Below are positions 17,371-26,747 of a stretch of DNA of 64,000 bases, piece by piece (position 1 is the first letter of the stretch; each line of letters starts with the position of its first letter). The translations under genes and the position numbers were made by a program. The stretch covers positions 15,703 to 79,702 of the forward strand of contig JAGLGN010000027.1 of assembly GCA_023144005.1 (NCBI GenBank). Direction: 5' to 3'. The stretch comes from a bacterium. Its GTDB lineage: Bacteria; AUK180. Under the pieces are notes generated by a model. The model had not been told where the DNA came from and did not search any database. It worked only from the letters and a program-made list of their open reading frames with translations.

Positions 17371-18002
17371 TTTTTCAACTCCGAAAACGGTATTTCGATA
17401 CAGCCGCGCGGGATCTTGCCCCTGGTATTCTCAATAATTATTACTATCAGTCCTTTTTGTGAAAGATCCTGAAGCAGAGTGAATATCCTTTGACCGTATT
17501 TCTCGTCCAGAGAAGAAAACACCTCGTCCAGAATAATTGCCTTAGGCGAGAGCGTCAGATTCGAGGCAAGTATCACCAGTTTTTTCTCTCCATACGAGAG
17601 TTGATCAGAAGGCCGGTTCAATAGATGCGAAATTCCCAATGTGTCGGTGATATCGTTGACTTTCTTACTGTCAAAGGAGATAGGAAAACCGATCTCGAGG
17701 TCAACGGAGTGAAAGAATATCTGATAATCCGGATTCTGGAATACGATCCCCACAACCTTTCCTATCTCATGCTTAGAGATGTCTCCCATATCGCGGTCCG
17801 CGATCTTAACCGTACCTGTGATCTCATAATCAAGGAATTTCGGTATGATACCCGAGATCGCATAGGCGAGAGTTGTCTTTCCACAACCACCGGGCCCGTA
17901 AATGCCGTACATACCCGCCATGGGCAGGGAGCATGTAATATTCTTGATTAAAGGTGTGCCGTCATTTGAGGAGACGGAAACATTGTTCAGAAAAAGCGTC
18001 AT
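17367..18002 (-). CDS. ECF transporter ATPase, first subunit (EcfA) lacking the switch histidine
   Basis: A 211-residue ABC ATPase: Walker A GPGGCGKTT (about 35-43), Q-loop GIVFQNPDYQ, signature LSYGEKK and Walker B IILDEVFSSLDE. After Walker B the expected H-loop (VTHD in relatives) reads VIIIENTRGKIP, with no histidine. With the EcfA' partner this could give one impaired ATPase site. It overlaps the S-component gene by four bases. The family call is firm; the functional effect is inferred. Confidence 0.82.
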   Translation of the reverse strand: MTLFLNNVSVSSNDGTPLIKNITCSLPMAGMYGIYGPGGCGKTTLAYAISGIIPKFLDYEITGTVKIADRDMGDISKHEIGKVVGIVFQNPDYQIFFHSVDLEIGFPISFDSKKVNDITDTLGISHLLNRPSDQLSYGEKKLVILASNLTLSPKAIILDEVFSSLDEKYGQRIFTLLQDLSQKGLIVIIIENTRGKIPRGCIEIPFSELKK

Positions 18003-18565
18003 ATTTTTAAATGAAGTTCCTTCAATATCCTATTGATCTGCTTCGAAATACCATAATTAAAGATACCCATGAAGGCAGAACCCAAAATTCCCGCACCAAG
18101 CAGAATGAAAAAGAGATTCAATGGATATTTTCCAAGCAGTATCATCACGAGGGTCAAACCTGTAGCATTTGCCAGGGCAGTCGCGATAACGGCTCTCCAC
18201 AGTTCGTGTTTTATCGTGTAGTAGATCACATCTATCATCAGGCCCGGTAATGAAAAGGAGACCAGGGACAGAACGCCATTGGCGCCGTATGCCCCTGTTG
18301 TTATCATTAGAATTGCCTGAGTGAGGCCAATAAAAAAACCGGTAAAGCCAAAACGGGAGACACCCTTGCCCACAATAAGAGGCAGAAAGTATATTCCCCC
18401 GATGATCGCCCCGCCGGGTATATTCAAAGATGCCTTTAAGGCGTGCACCAAACCCGCAAGTATCGGCTTCAGGGCAGTGGCAGAAGCAGCCATCAACCCA
18501 ATGACCATCAGATCATAAATGGTCGGTTTTAGTCTGAAGGCAGGTGCGATCGCCTTTTCAGACAA
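17999..18565 (-). CDS. ECF transporter substrate-binding (S) component
   Basis: A 188-residue membrane protein with about six helices (MVIGLMAASATALKP...PGGAIIGGIYFLPL...), fitting the ECF S-component fold. S components bind a vitamin or metal; the substrate cannot be named. Being the first ECF gene after a flavin/Fe-S complex, it might import a cofactor or its precursor (speculation). It starts with TTG inside the last codons of the giant oxidoreductase gene (8-base overlap), so coupled translation is likely; the next in-frame ATG would remove part of the first helix. Confidence 0.75.
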   Translation of the reverse strand: MSEKAIAPAFRLKPTIYDLMVIGLMAASATALKPILAGLVHALKASLNIPGGAIIGGIYFLPLIVGKGVSRFGFTGFFIGLTQAILMITTGAYGANGVLSLVSFSLPGLMIDVIYYTIKHELWRAVIATALANATGLTLVMILLGKYPLNLFFILLGAGILGSAFMGIFNYGISKQINRILKELHLKI

Positions 18566-21500
18566 GCCCCTTCTCCCTCACCTTCAGTATCGCAAGATTT
18601 GAATACGGCTCAATACAGCAACTCTTCTTATTGGCATGCTGCAGCGACATTTCAACCGGAGTAGAAGTGTAGAAATCAGTTGACTCGGAAAGCACTGAAA
18701 AATCCACCTTGATCCAATCGTTCAATTTTGAAGACCGTATCCTTATACTGGTCATATCCGCAGCCAAAACCGTCCCTCTTTTCACTGAAAGCGGGACATT
18801 CTGTATAAATAATTCTTCACTTCCTGTTTTCTCGGGCCCGATATTGGATACTACCGCTGATCTGTTATATTCTATGCCTTCAGGGATAATGGTATTGAAG
18901 GTCACCAGAACGTCCGCAGACAATATCTCCTTGAGATCCCATTGCTTTATGCCATTGCGCATCAGAAGTTCATCTCTGCCGTTCTCATTGGCATATTTTT
19001 TCAGCAGGACATACTTGCTTTTACTCAGAAACTCTACATTGTCCTCCGTGATGAAGCTTTCACTCAAGATCACGATATCACCCTCATGAAGCTCGGGAAG
19101 TTCCGCAAGAACACTGTCCGCATTAAGATGGTCATCGTAATTATCTCCGACAAAAACGATCTCTATGCCGTTCTTTTTTGCCTGAGCAAGATAATATCTC
19201 AATGAGCCGTGAACCTCGTTTAAATTGTCCCCGCATAGAAACAGGCGCTTTGCGGAAAGTATCTCCGAAAATTTCGTGTTTGAAAATCCGGACACCTTAT
19301 CCTTATCAAGCACTCCGATAAGATCCGTGTAATTCTTCACATAAGGGATCAAGGCGCGATATTCTTCATTTGTAAAACCTCCTCCAAGGAGAACGCCTAC
19401 CTTCTTATTTCGATGATTCTGCAGGAATGTGGTCAATGAGCTTATATTCAAGCTCCAATCTACGGGCATATTCCTCATGTAGCCGCTGCCGAATTTTCCG
19501 GTAGCGCACATCATGCCGTTTAAAAGAGGGGCTTCCGCGTCGCCGATAAAATTCTTGAACTCGCCGCCATTATAAGATGCGAGTACTTCACACCCCAGAT
19601 CACAATTGGCGCAAACCGTTTTATAATGAGTAAGCGTGTGCGGACCGGGTTGACATGTGTCCGGCAAAGATGCTATAGCGCCGGTGGGACAGGTATCAGC
19701 GCATTCTCCGCAAGAGATACAGTCGGGAGAATGAAAGAAATCCGAATCCATTCGCGGGCCTATCTGTGTGGGGAAGCCTCTGTTGATATATCCCAGAGCA
19801 TTGACGCCAACCAATTCCTCACATACGCGGACACAACGGCCGCAAAGAATACACTTGTTGAAATTTATCTCCATATAGGGATGCGAGGTATCTCTTACGA
19901 GGTCCTTGAATGTACCGGCATATCTATCTTTTTGGATCTCATAAGTCGTGCAGTATTCCTTGAGTTTGCAGTCAAATAATTCCTGGCAACCGCATTGCAT
20001 ACATCTCATTGCCTCTTGCTTTACCTGCTCTTCCGTTAATGTGAATTCATAGGCATCGAAATTCTTTTTTCTGACATCAGGTGAAATATGCTTTAGTTTC
20101 TGAGCGGGTTTCTTTTCTTCACCGGCAAAATCTTCGAGCGTGACCGGACGGAAATCATCTTTATTGATAAAAAATTCAAACGGTTTGCCTGAAACTGCTC
20201 CATCTTCCAGATAACGGATAATAGCTTCAGCGGCATTCCTTCCGGTTGCAATTGACTCAACAACAGTAGACGGGCCAAGGACACAGTCGCCACCCGCAAA
20301 GACACCGTCAACGCTTGTGAGCATACTGTCTTCTTCGATCAATATTCTTCCCTTTCTATCTGTATTCATACCGGAGAAGTAAGAAACGATATCACTATCG
20401 ACTTTCTGCCCGATAGCTGTTACGATGGCATCTAACTCCATAATATACTCAGAGCCTTCAACGGGAACAGGACGGCGGCGGCCCGATGAATCGGGTTCGC
20501 CTAATTCCATCTTAATGAGTTTCACGCCTTTTGCGAGCCCGTTCTCATCTAATATTACTTCCTGAGGATGCCTCAAAAAATCAAAAATAACTCCCTCTTC
20601 CTCGGCTTCTCTTATCTCTACCGGGTCGGCGGGCATTGCATCTTTATTCCTTCTATAGATAATATGCACCTCTTTGGCGCCTAAGCGGACAAGAGTTCTG
20701 CACACATCCATCGCGGTATTGCCGCCACCGACAACGGCGCAGATATCACCGATCTTTGGTAGTTTTCCAAGAGAAAAATCCCTGAGAAACTCTATGGAGC
20801 GAAAGGAACCATTTGCGTCTTCACCGGGAATGCCCATGGTCGTATCATACTGAGCGCCGATGCCAACAAAGAATGCCTTATAGCCCTGTGCTTTCAATTC
20901 CTCAACGGTGACATCCTTTCCGAATTCAACACGGGTCTTTATCTCAACACCCATTTTTCTGATTATGTCGATCTCTTTATCAAGTAATTCCTTTGGGAGC
21001 CGATATGCGGGAATACCGTATCGAAGCATTCCGCCTGTTTCCGGTAATTTCTCAAAGATGGTTACCTGATATCCCTTTATCCGCAAATAATAGGCAGCGG
21101 AAAGGCCGGCGGGGCCTGAACCCACAACAGCAACCTTAATACTCTTTTCTTCTTCGATATCCGGTATGTATGGGCTTAAAGATTCAATATCCTTCTCGGC
21201 GACAAATCTCTTCAAAGGATTGATCATCAGTTTTTCTTCGATCTCATTCCGATAACATTTTTCTCCGCAAAGCTGCGGACATATGCGTCCGATAGAAACC
21301 GGCAGCGCTATCTTCTCCTTTATCAGGCGAATGGCTTTCTTGTACTCTCCGTTCGCGATATGCGCTATATAGCCCTGAATGTCAACATTTGCGGGGCAAG
21401 CGCGATTACAGGGAGGATAACAATCAGCAAAGTGATTGGAGAGCATCAATTCCAATGACATCTTTCTGGATTCTTTGATATCTTCGGAATTCTCAATGAT

Positions 21501-21719
21501 ATCCATGCCATCCCAAACATAAGTGGAACAGGCGGGCATGAATGCCTTTGCGCCTTTTACTTCAACAAGGCACACGCGGCATGAGGCATAATGGTCCAAT
21601 CGCGGCTCTTCGCAAAGCGTCGGGATGAAAATGCCTTGCTCTGTTGCAATATCGAGTATTGTCCTGCCCTTTTCCACCTCTAATTTTCTTCCATTAAAAG
21701 TTATTTGTACGGTTTCCAT
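18558..21719 (-). CDS. GltD/NuoG-type fusion oxidoreductase, redox subunit of a NuoEF-like complex
   Basis: About 1053 residues in a chain of redox modules. A plant-type [2Fe-2S] domain comes first (C36, C47, C50, C64), as at the start of NuoG. Next is the GltD N-terminal Fe-S region (C100, C104, C108, then GRICPQLCGEKC), then an FAD-binding fold (GSGPAG about 199-204) and an NAD(P)-binding fold (AVVGGGNTAMDV, YRRNKDAMPA). A dicluster ferredoxin follows (CILCGRCVRVC and CISCGECADTC). Last comes a NuoG-type C-terminal region with CANCDLGC and no obvious molybdopterin site. With the adjacent NuoE- and NuoF-like subunits it should form an NAD(H)/NADP(H)/ferredoxin-linked complex of the electron-bifurcating (Hyd/Nfn) type; no hydrogenase H-cluster domain is present. 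The reaction is inferred. The ATG at 21719 follows AAGGAG; NuoF ends four bases upstream. Confidence 0.82.
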   Translation of the reverse strand: METVQITFNGRKLEVEKGRTILDIATEQGIFIPTLCEEPRLDHYASCRVCLVEVKGAKAFMPACSTYVWDGMDIIENSEDIKESRKMSLELMLSNHFADCYPPCNRACPANVDIQGYIAHIANGEYKKAIRLIKEKIALPVSIGRICPQLCGEKCYRNEIEEKLMINPLKRFVAEKDIESLSPYIPDIEEEKSIKVAVVGSGPAGLSAAYYLRIKGYQVTIFEKLPETGGMLRYGIPAYRLPKELLDKEIDIIRKMGVEIKTRVEFGKDVTVEELKAQGYKAFFVGIGAQYDTTMGIPGEDANGSFRSIEFLRDFSLGKLPKIGDICAVVGGGNTAMDVCRTLVRLGAKEVHIIYRRNKDAMPADPVEIREAEEEGVIFDFLRHPQEVILDENGLAKGVKLIKMELGEPDSSGRRRPVPVEGSEYIMELDAIVTAIGQKVDSDIVSYFSGMNTDRKGRILIEEDSMLTSVDGVFAGGDCVLGPSTVVESIATGRNAAEAIIRYLEDGAVSGKPFEFFINKDDFRPVTLEDFAGEEKKPAQKLKHISPDVRKKNFDAYEFTLTEEQVKQEAMRCMQCGCQELFDCKLKEYCTTYEIQKDRYAGTFKDLVRDTSHPYMEINFNKCILCGRCVRVCEELVGVNALGYINRGFPTQIGPRMDSDFFHSPDCISCGECADTCPTGAIASLPDTCQPGPHTLTHYKTVCANCDLGCEVLASYNGGEFKNFIGDAEAPLLNGMMCATGKFGSGYMRNMPVDWSLNISSLTTFLQNHRNKKVGVLLGGGFTNEEYRALIPYVKNYTDLIGVLDKDKVSGFSNTKFSEILSAKRLFLCGDNLNEVHGSLRYYLAQAKKNGIEIVFVGDNYDDHLNADSVLAELPELHEGDIVILSESFITEDNVEFLSKSKYVLLKKYANENGRDELLMRNGIKQWDLKEILSADVLVTFNTIIPEGIEYNRSAVVSNIGPEKTGSEELFIQNVPLSVKRGTVLAADMTSIRIRSSKLNDWIKVDFSVLSESTDFYTSTPVEMSLQHANKKSCCIEPYSNLAILKVREKGLV

Positions 21720-21722
21720 CAA

Positions 21723-23480
21723 TTACTCCTTGATAACAGCGTCAAAGCGGCAGACATCATAACACTTCCCGCACTTGATACATGCTTCCTGATCTATCAG
21801 GTGCAGCTTTTTTACTTCGCCGCTTATGGCATCCACGGGGCAATTGCGGGCACAAAGGGTACAACCCGTGCATTTCTCTTCATCAATAGTAAATAAGATA
21901 AGCTCCTTACAGACACCGGCGGGACATTTCTTTCCTTCAATGTGAGCCACATACTCATCTCTGAAATATTTCAGGCTTGTGATCACCGGATTGGGGGCAG
22001 TTTGCCCTAGGCCGCAGAGCGAGCCGTTCTTGACCTGATGTCCTAATTTCTCAAGTTCATCAAGATCCGACATCTTCCCTTCACCGCGGGAAATACGATC
22101 CAATATCTCATACATTCTTCTTGTTCCGATCCTGCAGAATGTGCACTTGCCGCAAGATTCCTCGACCGTAAAATTCAAGAAGTACTTCGCGACATCCACC
22201 ATACAGGTTTCCTCGTCCATGACCACCATACCGCCGGAACCCATGATGGCTCCGGTTGCATTCAAGGCCTTATATTCGACGACCGTATCAAGAAGGGATT
22301 CCGGCAGACAGCCGCCGGATGGGCCGCCGATCTGAACTGCTTTGAATTGTTTATCGTTCTTTATCCCGCCTGAAATATCAAATATGATCTCACGCAGAGT
22401 ACTGCCCATGGGAACTTCAACCGTACCGGAATATTTCACTTTCCCTGTCAAGGCAAAGACCTTCGTCCCCTTGCTGTCCTCAGTTCCGATCGCAGCATAC
22501 TTATCAGCACCGTAAAATACTATCCAGGGAATATTGGCTAAGGTCTCCACATTATTGATATTCGAGGGTTTACCCCATAGCCCGCTTTCGGCTGGAAACG
22601 GTGGTTTTAGCGTGGGCATTCCCCTGTCACCTTCTATTGAATGCATCAAAGCCGTTTCTTCACCACATACAAAAGCGCCTGCACCTTTCTTGATCTCAAG
22701 ATCGAAATCAAAGCTGCTGCCGAAAATATTTTTACCGATAAAACACTTTTCTCTCGCCTGAATCAAAGCTTTTTCCAATCTCTCGATCGCCAGCGGGTAT
22801 TCTGCTCTGACATAAATATATCCCATGGTCGCGCCGATAGCGCATCCTCCGATCACCATACCTTCAAGCACAGCATGCGGGTCACCCTCCAAAAGGGACC
22901 GGTCCATGAATGCACCGGGATCTCCCTCGTCAGCATTACATATAATATATTTCTGATCATTTTGAGAGCGGCGGGCGAATTTCCACTTCAAACCCGTAGG
23001 AAATCCAGCTCCTCCACGGCCGCGAAGGCCGGAATCAAGGATCAGCTGGCAAAGGTCATCACCGGGCATTTTCAATGCCTTCTTCAGTCCTTCATAGCCA
23101 TCTTTTTCCAAATACTCTTCTATCGATTCGGGGTTAATTATACCGGAATTCCGCAAAGCGATCTTATGCTGTTTGGAAAAATACGGCTGCTTTGCAAATT
23201 CTTTTGAGGCTGTGTCATATATGATCCACTCCTCGGGTATTTCTGTTGTAAGTTTTTCCGCCAGAAGCCTTGCTCTCTCGGGATCAACATCACCTATGGT
23301 AAGATTCCTGCCGTCCGTAAATTCTATCTCAATCAGCGGCTCTCTGAAACACATACCGATACAGCCGGTGCCTTCCAATTTGTCACCGAGATCCGCAGAT
23401 AATATATCGTAGATCTCCTGAGCGCCGGCCGCAAGGCCACATGAAGCCATCCCTACCTTGATCCTCTTGATATTATTCAT
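21723..23480 (-). CDS. NuoF/HydB-like NADH-binding flavoprotein subunit
   Basis: About 585 residues. The N-terminal thioredoxin-like [2Fe-2S] domain (GMASCGLAAG, GCIGMC) is followed by the FMN/NADH region (LRGRGGAGFPTGLKW, ADEGDPGAFMDRS), an SLBB region and the [4Fe-4S] motif ESCGKCTFCRIG. At the C-terminus is a dicluster ferredoxin (CTGCTLCARNC, CIKCGKCYDVC). The extra N- and C-terminal domains match HydB/Hnd-type subunits of soluble flavin complexes rather than respiratory NuoF. The frame extends to 23555, but the ATG at 23480, preceded by AAGGAG, gives the conserved N-terminus and an 8-base overlap with the NuoE-like gene. Confidence 0.9.
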   Translation of the reverse strand: MNNIKRIKVGMASCGLAAGAQEIYDILSADLGDKLEGTGCIGMCFREPLIEIEFTDGRNLTIGDVDPERARLLAEKLTTEIPEEWIIYDTASKEFAKQPYFSKQHKIALRNSGIINPESIEEYLEKDGYEGLKKALKMPGDDLCQLILDSGLRGRGGAGFPTGLKWKFARRSQNDQKYIICNADEGDPGAFMDRSLLEGDPHAVLEGMVIGGCAIGATMGYIYVRAEYPLAIERLEKALIQAREKCFIGKNIFGSSFDFDLEIKKGAGAFVCGEETALMHSIEGDRGMPTLKPPFPAESGLWGKPSNINNVETLANIPWIVFYGADKYAAIGTEDSKGTKVFALTGKVKYSGTVEVPMGSTLREIIFDISGGIKNDKQFKAVQIGGPSGGCLPESLLDTVVEYKALNATGAIMGSGGMVVMDEETCMVDVAKYFLNFTVEESCGKCTFCRIGTRRMYEILDRISRGEGKMSDLDELEKLGHQVKNGSLCGLGQTAPNPVITSLKYFRDEYVAHIEGKKCPAGVCKELILFTIDEEKCTGCTLCARNCPVDAISGEVKKLHLIDQEACIKCGKCYDVCRFDAVIKE

Positions 23481-23949
23481 CCGGCTGCTCCTTCTTATAT
23501 TTCTCAATGATCTTCTTGACCTTGGTGGAGTCCAGCTTACCGAAAACCTTGTCATTTATCATTATAACAGGCGCCAATGAACAGCAGCCCAGACAGGCGA
23601 CCTTTTCCAAGGTGAAAAGCTTGTCCTCTGTTGTTTCATCAACATCTATCTTCAAAGCTTCCTTCAATGTATCGGAAATGCTCTCACTATTATTGACAAA
23701 ACATGCGGTACCATTGCATATCCTTACTATGTATTTCCCGACCGGTTCCGAGCGGAATTGCGCGTAGAAAGTTATTACACCGTTTATCTTCGTTACCGGA
23801 ATGCGTAATTCCTTGGAAATGACAGCAACACTGTCAGGTGGGATATATTTATATTTTTCCTGGATATCCTGCAAAACAGGGATCAAAACTCCCCGCTCAC
23901 CCTTATACTTAGCCAGCATCGGCTTTAATTCCTCAAGCATCTGTATCAT
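23473..23949 (-). CDS. NuoE/HydC-like [2Fe-2S] subunit
   Basis: A 158-residue thioredoxin-like ferredoxin. The N-terminal helical part (KGERGVLIPVLQDIQEKYKYIP) and the cluster cysteines in CNGTACF and CLGCC match NuoE/HydC proteins. It passes electrons within the NuoEF-like module encoded with the two downstream genes. It starts three bases after ndk, with a GGAG in the ndk stop region. Confidence 0.9.
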   Translation of the reverse strand: MIQMLEELKPMLAKYKGERGVLIPVLQDIQEKYKYIPPDSVAVISKELRIPVTKINGVITFYAQFRSEPVGKYIVRICNGTACFVNNSESISDTLKEALKIDVDETTEDKLFTLEKVACLGCCSLAPVIMINDKVFGKLDSTKVKKIIEKYKKEQPDE

Positions 23950-23952
23950 AAT

Positions 23953-24375
23953 TTACTCCATGATCAATTCATTTTCAGAAAAAAAGAATGGGATCTCACT
24001 ATCTGCAGATTGCGTCGAATCCGATCCGTGTATACAATTCTCTCTGACATTGTGGGCGAATTTCTGGCGGATAGTGCCTTTCTTCGCCTCTAAGGGATTC
24101 GTCTTTCCCATGAGTTTTCTGAGGCCGAGAATAATATTTTCTCCTTCCCATACGGATACAAATATCCGGCCGGTCAGCATAAATTTCACCAGACCGTCAT
24201 AGAATTCTTTGCCCTTATGAACATGATAGAACCCCTCGGCTTGCGCCTTGGAGAGTTTAATCACTTTTCCGGTAACCAAATGATAGCCCTTTTCCTCTAC
24301 CATTGTAAGAATTTTACTAAACTTATTTTCCTTCATCGCACGCGGCTTAATAATAATAAGAGTTCGTTCGATCAT
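23953..24375 (-). CDS. ndk: Nucleoside diphosphate kinase
   Basis: A 140-residue protein of normal family length. It transfers the terminal phosphate between nucleoside di- and triphosphates through a phospho-histidine. ERTLIIIKPRA near the N-terminus, the Lys and Arg of the nucleotide site, and the catalytic His in NCIHGSDS (about 116) are all present, as is the C-terminal EIPFFFSENEL. It is first in the operon with the NuoEF-like complex and the ECF transporter, with SD GGAAGGAG. Confidence 0.95.
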   Translation of the reverse strand: MIERTLIIIKPRAMKENKFSKILTMVEEKGYHLVTGKVIKLSKAQAEGFYHVHKGKEFYDGLVKFMLTGRIFVSVWEGENIILGLRKLMGKTNPLEAKKGTIRQKFAHNVRENCIHGSDSTQSADSEIPFFFSENELIME

Positions 24376-24407
24376 TGAGCGCTCCTTCCGAGTATTTTTG
24401 CTTTTGC

Positions 24408-24436
24408 ATTATAACCTTTTGACTGAAGTTTTTCAA
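24408..24436 (-). promoter_or_regulatory. Predicted promoter of the ndk-NuoEF-ECF operon
   Basis: Minus-strand TTGAAA (24431-24436), 17 bp spacer, TATAAT (24408-24413), 32 bases before the ndk ATG. The next eight genes down to 16067 overlap or lie within a few bases of each other, so one transcript is likely. Confidence 0.65.
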
Positions 24437-24471
24437 GGAAAAACAGGCCTATAAGAACGCGATTTTCAACA

Positions 24472-26745
24472 TCATAAAACAACAAAATCCAATACGAAAT
24501 ATCCGCCGAGATCATCGGTAACTTCAATGCGGTGCTCTCCCTTTTTGAGTTCCCAGAACCCATCTTCGGCAGGCGTGGTCTTCATGATGAATTCGCCGTC
24601 AATGAACCAGAAATACTCCGTTGACCGGCCCGTTCTACACACGGCCTTGAGCGGGATAACACCACCCGTAGAACCCCGATACACCCTCTTGGATACTGGT
24701 GAAATGATCTTGATACCGCCGGACGCCCTTCTATTCACGCATTTTGGATGAACGGGAGGTATATCTTTCAGGACGCTTCCTGAATAAAGATGATCCTTGA
24801 CCTGCGGAGGATATTGGACATATTTTCTCACCTCAAGCTCACCCAGTTCGGGAAAGATGGATGTTATGCGAAGCCCGCTTTTTTTCTCGATCAAATACTT
24901 CTTGTGAAGATCACATGTTTCAGCGAAATGTGCGATCTTCGGTATCTGCGTCAATACCATATCCGGACAAGCGTCCGTGATGATCTTCCCCGAAAGAGAG
25001 CATATTTCAACAGTTTTCAAGTCCTCCGGAGATTCCAGAACTTCTCCTGAATCCCTACCCTCGAGCCCTTCCATTATCTCAAAAAATATAGGAGCGGCGG
25101 CAGCAACTCCTATCAGGTCCTGGGAGCTTGCGCCATTGAAATTACCCGACCAGACCCCAACAACATATTTCTCCCCATAGCCGATGGTCCAGGCATCCTT
25201 ATAATTCTGGCTCGTTCCCGTCTTCCAGCATATTTTCCTGACGAAATGTTTATGGGAGAACTCTGATGGGATATCGGGATTCTGCTTTATGGAAAGAGCT
25301 TGAGAGGTGAGATAAACTGCTCCGGATGAAAATATTCCGACGGGATTATCTTCAATATCATTTTCAAGAAACGATGCCCGTGAATAATTACCGTCATTTG
25401 CCAGGGCACGGTAAAGATCTGTCAATTCCATTAAGTTGATATCACAGGCACCCAGAATAAGTGATAATCCGTAATACCCTTTTCTGGAGGATAGGGTGGA
25501 AATACCGCCATCCCGCAATTTCTCAATGAAATCACCTATTCCATAAGTATGAAGCAGACGCACGAAGGGTATATTCAGTGAATTGCTCAGGGCAAATTCC
25601 GCTTTCACCAGGCCGCTGAACTCTCCGCTGAAATTAGACGGAGAAAAACTACCATAAACAGTGGGAATATCCAGAAGTACAGTATCTGGAGTTATTATTC
25701 CATCATCAAGAGCGGAGGCGTACAAGAATGGCTTCAGCGTGGACCCCGGCTGGCGCAGGGCTGAATACCCTCTGACCTGGCCGGAAATGCTGCTGTCATA
25801 ATAATCCATGGAACCCACGGCGGAAACGATCTTTCCCGATCCTTTTTCAATGACTATTACGGACGCATTTGTAATTCCGCGAAAGGAATACTCTGTCTTG
25901 AACTTTCCGAGAACGCTCTGACAGAATTCCTGTTTCCCCCTTTCAATAGTGGTCACGGTATCGCTTCCCGGATAGGAAAGCCGCATCTCGTCCGAAATAT
26001 GCGGCATACCGCGTAGCAGAGCATAGTATCCCATCATTAGGGAAGAATTAACAGCGGTAGTGTATTTATCTTTTGAGATCTTTTTCTTCCGGTATAGATC
26101 TTTCAATATTCGGTTTCTTTTACGCTTTATAAGATCGGGATGTTTGAAAAGGTCGATACCCGGGATCTGAGGAAGATTTGCCAAAGCGGCCGCGGTGGGC
26201 AGGTCCAATTCCTCGATGGGTGTTCCAAAATATCGCATAGCGCCTGCGGCGGCGCCAACATTATTCCCGCCGAACGGAGCCAGATTCAGATACATCTCAA
26301 GGATATCTTTCTTTGAAAAACGGATCTCAAATTGTATGGCGCGCAGGATCTCACATATTTTTGACGGTATCGTCCTTTCCTTTGGCTCGCATATCCTCGC
26401 TAATTGCATCGTAATGGTGGAACCGCCGTTGATAATACGCCCGGCTTTGATATAACGCAAAGCAGCCTTGATCAAAGAGACGGGATTGAACCCCGGATGA
26501 TAAAAGAAATACCTGTCCTCTTTTATCAGTATACTTTCTATGAGCTCTTCAGGCAATCTTTCATATGAAGTGAAGATGCGCAACTGTTCATCAGCCGCGA
26601 GATAGATCGACGCGGGCCTTCCATTTGAATATCTTACAACCGTGGAGCGGGGCGGAAACAGGCCAGCAGGCAATGGTATCGCCCAGGGGAGTATGAAGAG
26701 TAGCACCGAAATAATGACGGCGGAATAAATAGCCCGTTTCGACAA
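24472..26745 (-). CDS. pbpC: Penicillin-binding protein 1C
   Basis: A 757-residue bifunctional peptidoglycan synthase anchored by an N-terminal helix (about 5-25). The GT51 glycosyltransferase carries the catalytic Glu in KEDRYF (E76) and GGSTITMQ (about 108-115). The transpeptidase has STLK (S335-K338), an SLN motif and KTGTS (about 512). A C-terminal BiPBP_C-type domain follows, as in PbpC. The gene lies two bases downstream of an alpha-2-macroglobulin gene, the well-known pbpC/yfhM pairing. It starts with TTG 26745, with GGAG in the end of the upstream gene. Confidence 0.92.
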   Translation of the reverse strand: MSKRAIYSAVIISVLLFILPWAIPLPAGLFPPRSTVVRYSNGRPASIYLAADEQLRIFTSYERLPEELIESILIKEDRYFFYHPGFNPVSLIKAALRYIKAGRIINGGSTITMQLARICEPKERTIPSKICEILRAIQFEIRFSKKDILEMYLNLAPFGGNNVGAAAGAMRYFGTPIEELDLPTAAALANLPQIPGIDLFKHPDLIKRKRNRILKDLYRKKKISKDKYTTAVNSSLMMGYYALLRGMPHISDEMRLSYPGSDTVTTIERGKQEFCQSVLGKFKTEYSFRGITNASVIVIEKGSGKIVSAVGSMDYYDSSISGQVRGYSALRQPGSTLKPFLYASALDDGIITPDTVLLDIPTVYGSFSPSNFSGEFSGLVKAEFALSNSLNIPFVRLLHTYGIGDFIEKLRDGGISTLSSRKGYYGLSLILGACDINLMELTDLYRALANDGNYSRASFLENDIEDNPVGIFSSGAVYLTSQALSIKQNPDIPSEFSHKHFVRKICWKTGTSQNYKDAWTIGYGEKYVVGVWSGNFNGASSQDLIGVAAAAPIFFEIMEGLEGRDSGEVLESPEDLKTVEICSLSGKIITDACPDMVLTQIPKIAHFAETCDLHKKYLIEKKSGLRITSIFPELGELEVRKYVQYPPQVKDHLYSGSVLKDIPPVHPKCVNRRASGGIKIISPVSKRVYRGSTGGVIPLKAVCRTGRSTEYFWFIDGEFIMKTTPAEDGFWELKKGEHRIEVTDDLGGYFVLDFVVL

Positions 26746-26747
26746 AT

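Noticed and set aside
22641-23207. 188-codon ORF opposite the NuoF-like gene
   Set aside because: Antisense shadow of a highly conserved gene, without family features of its own.
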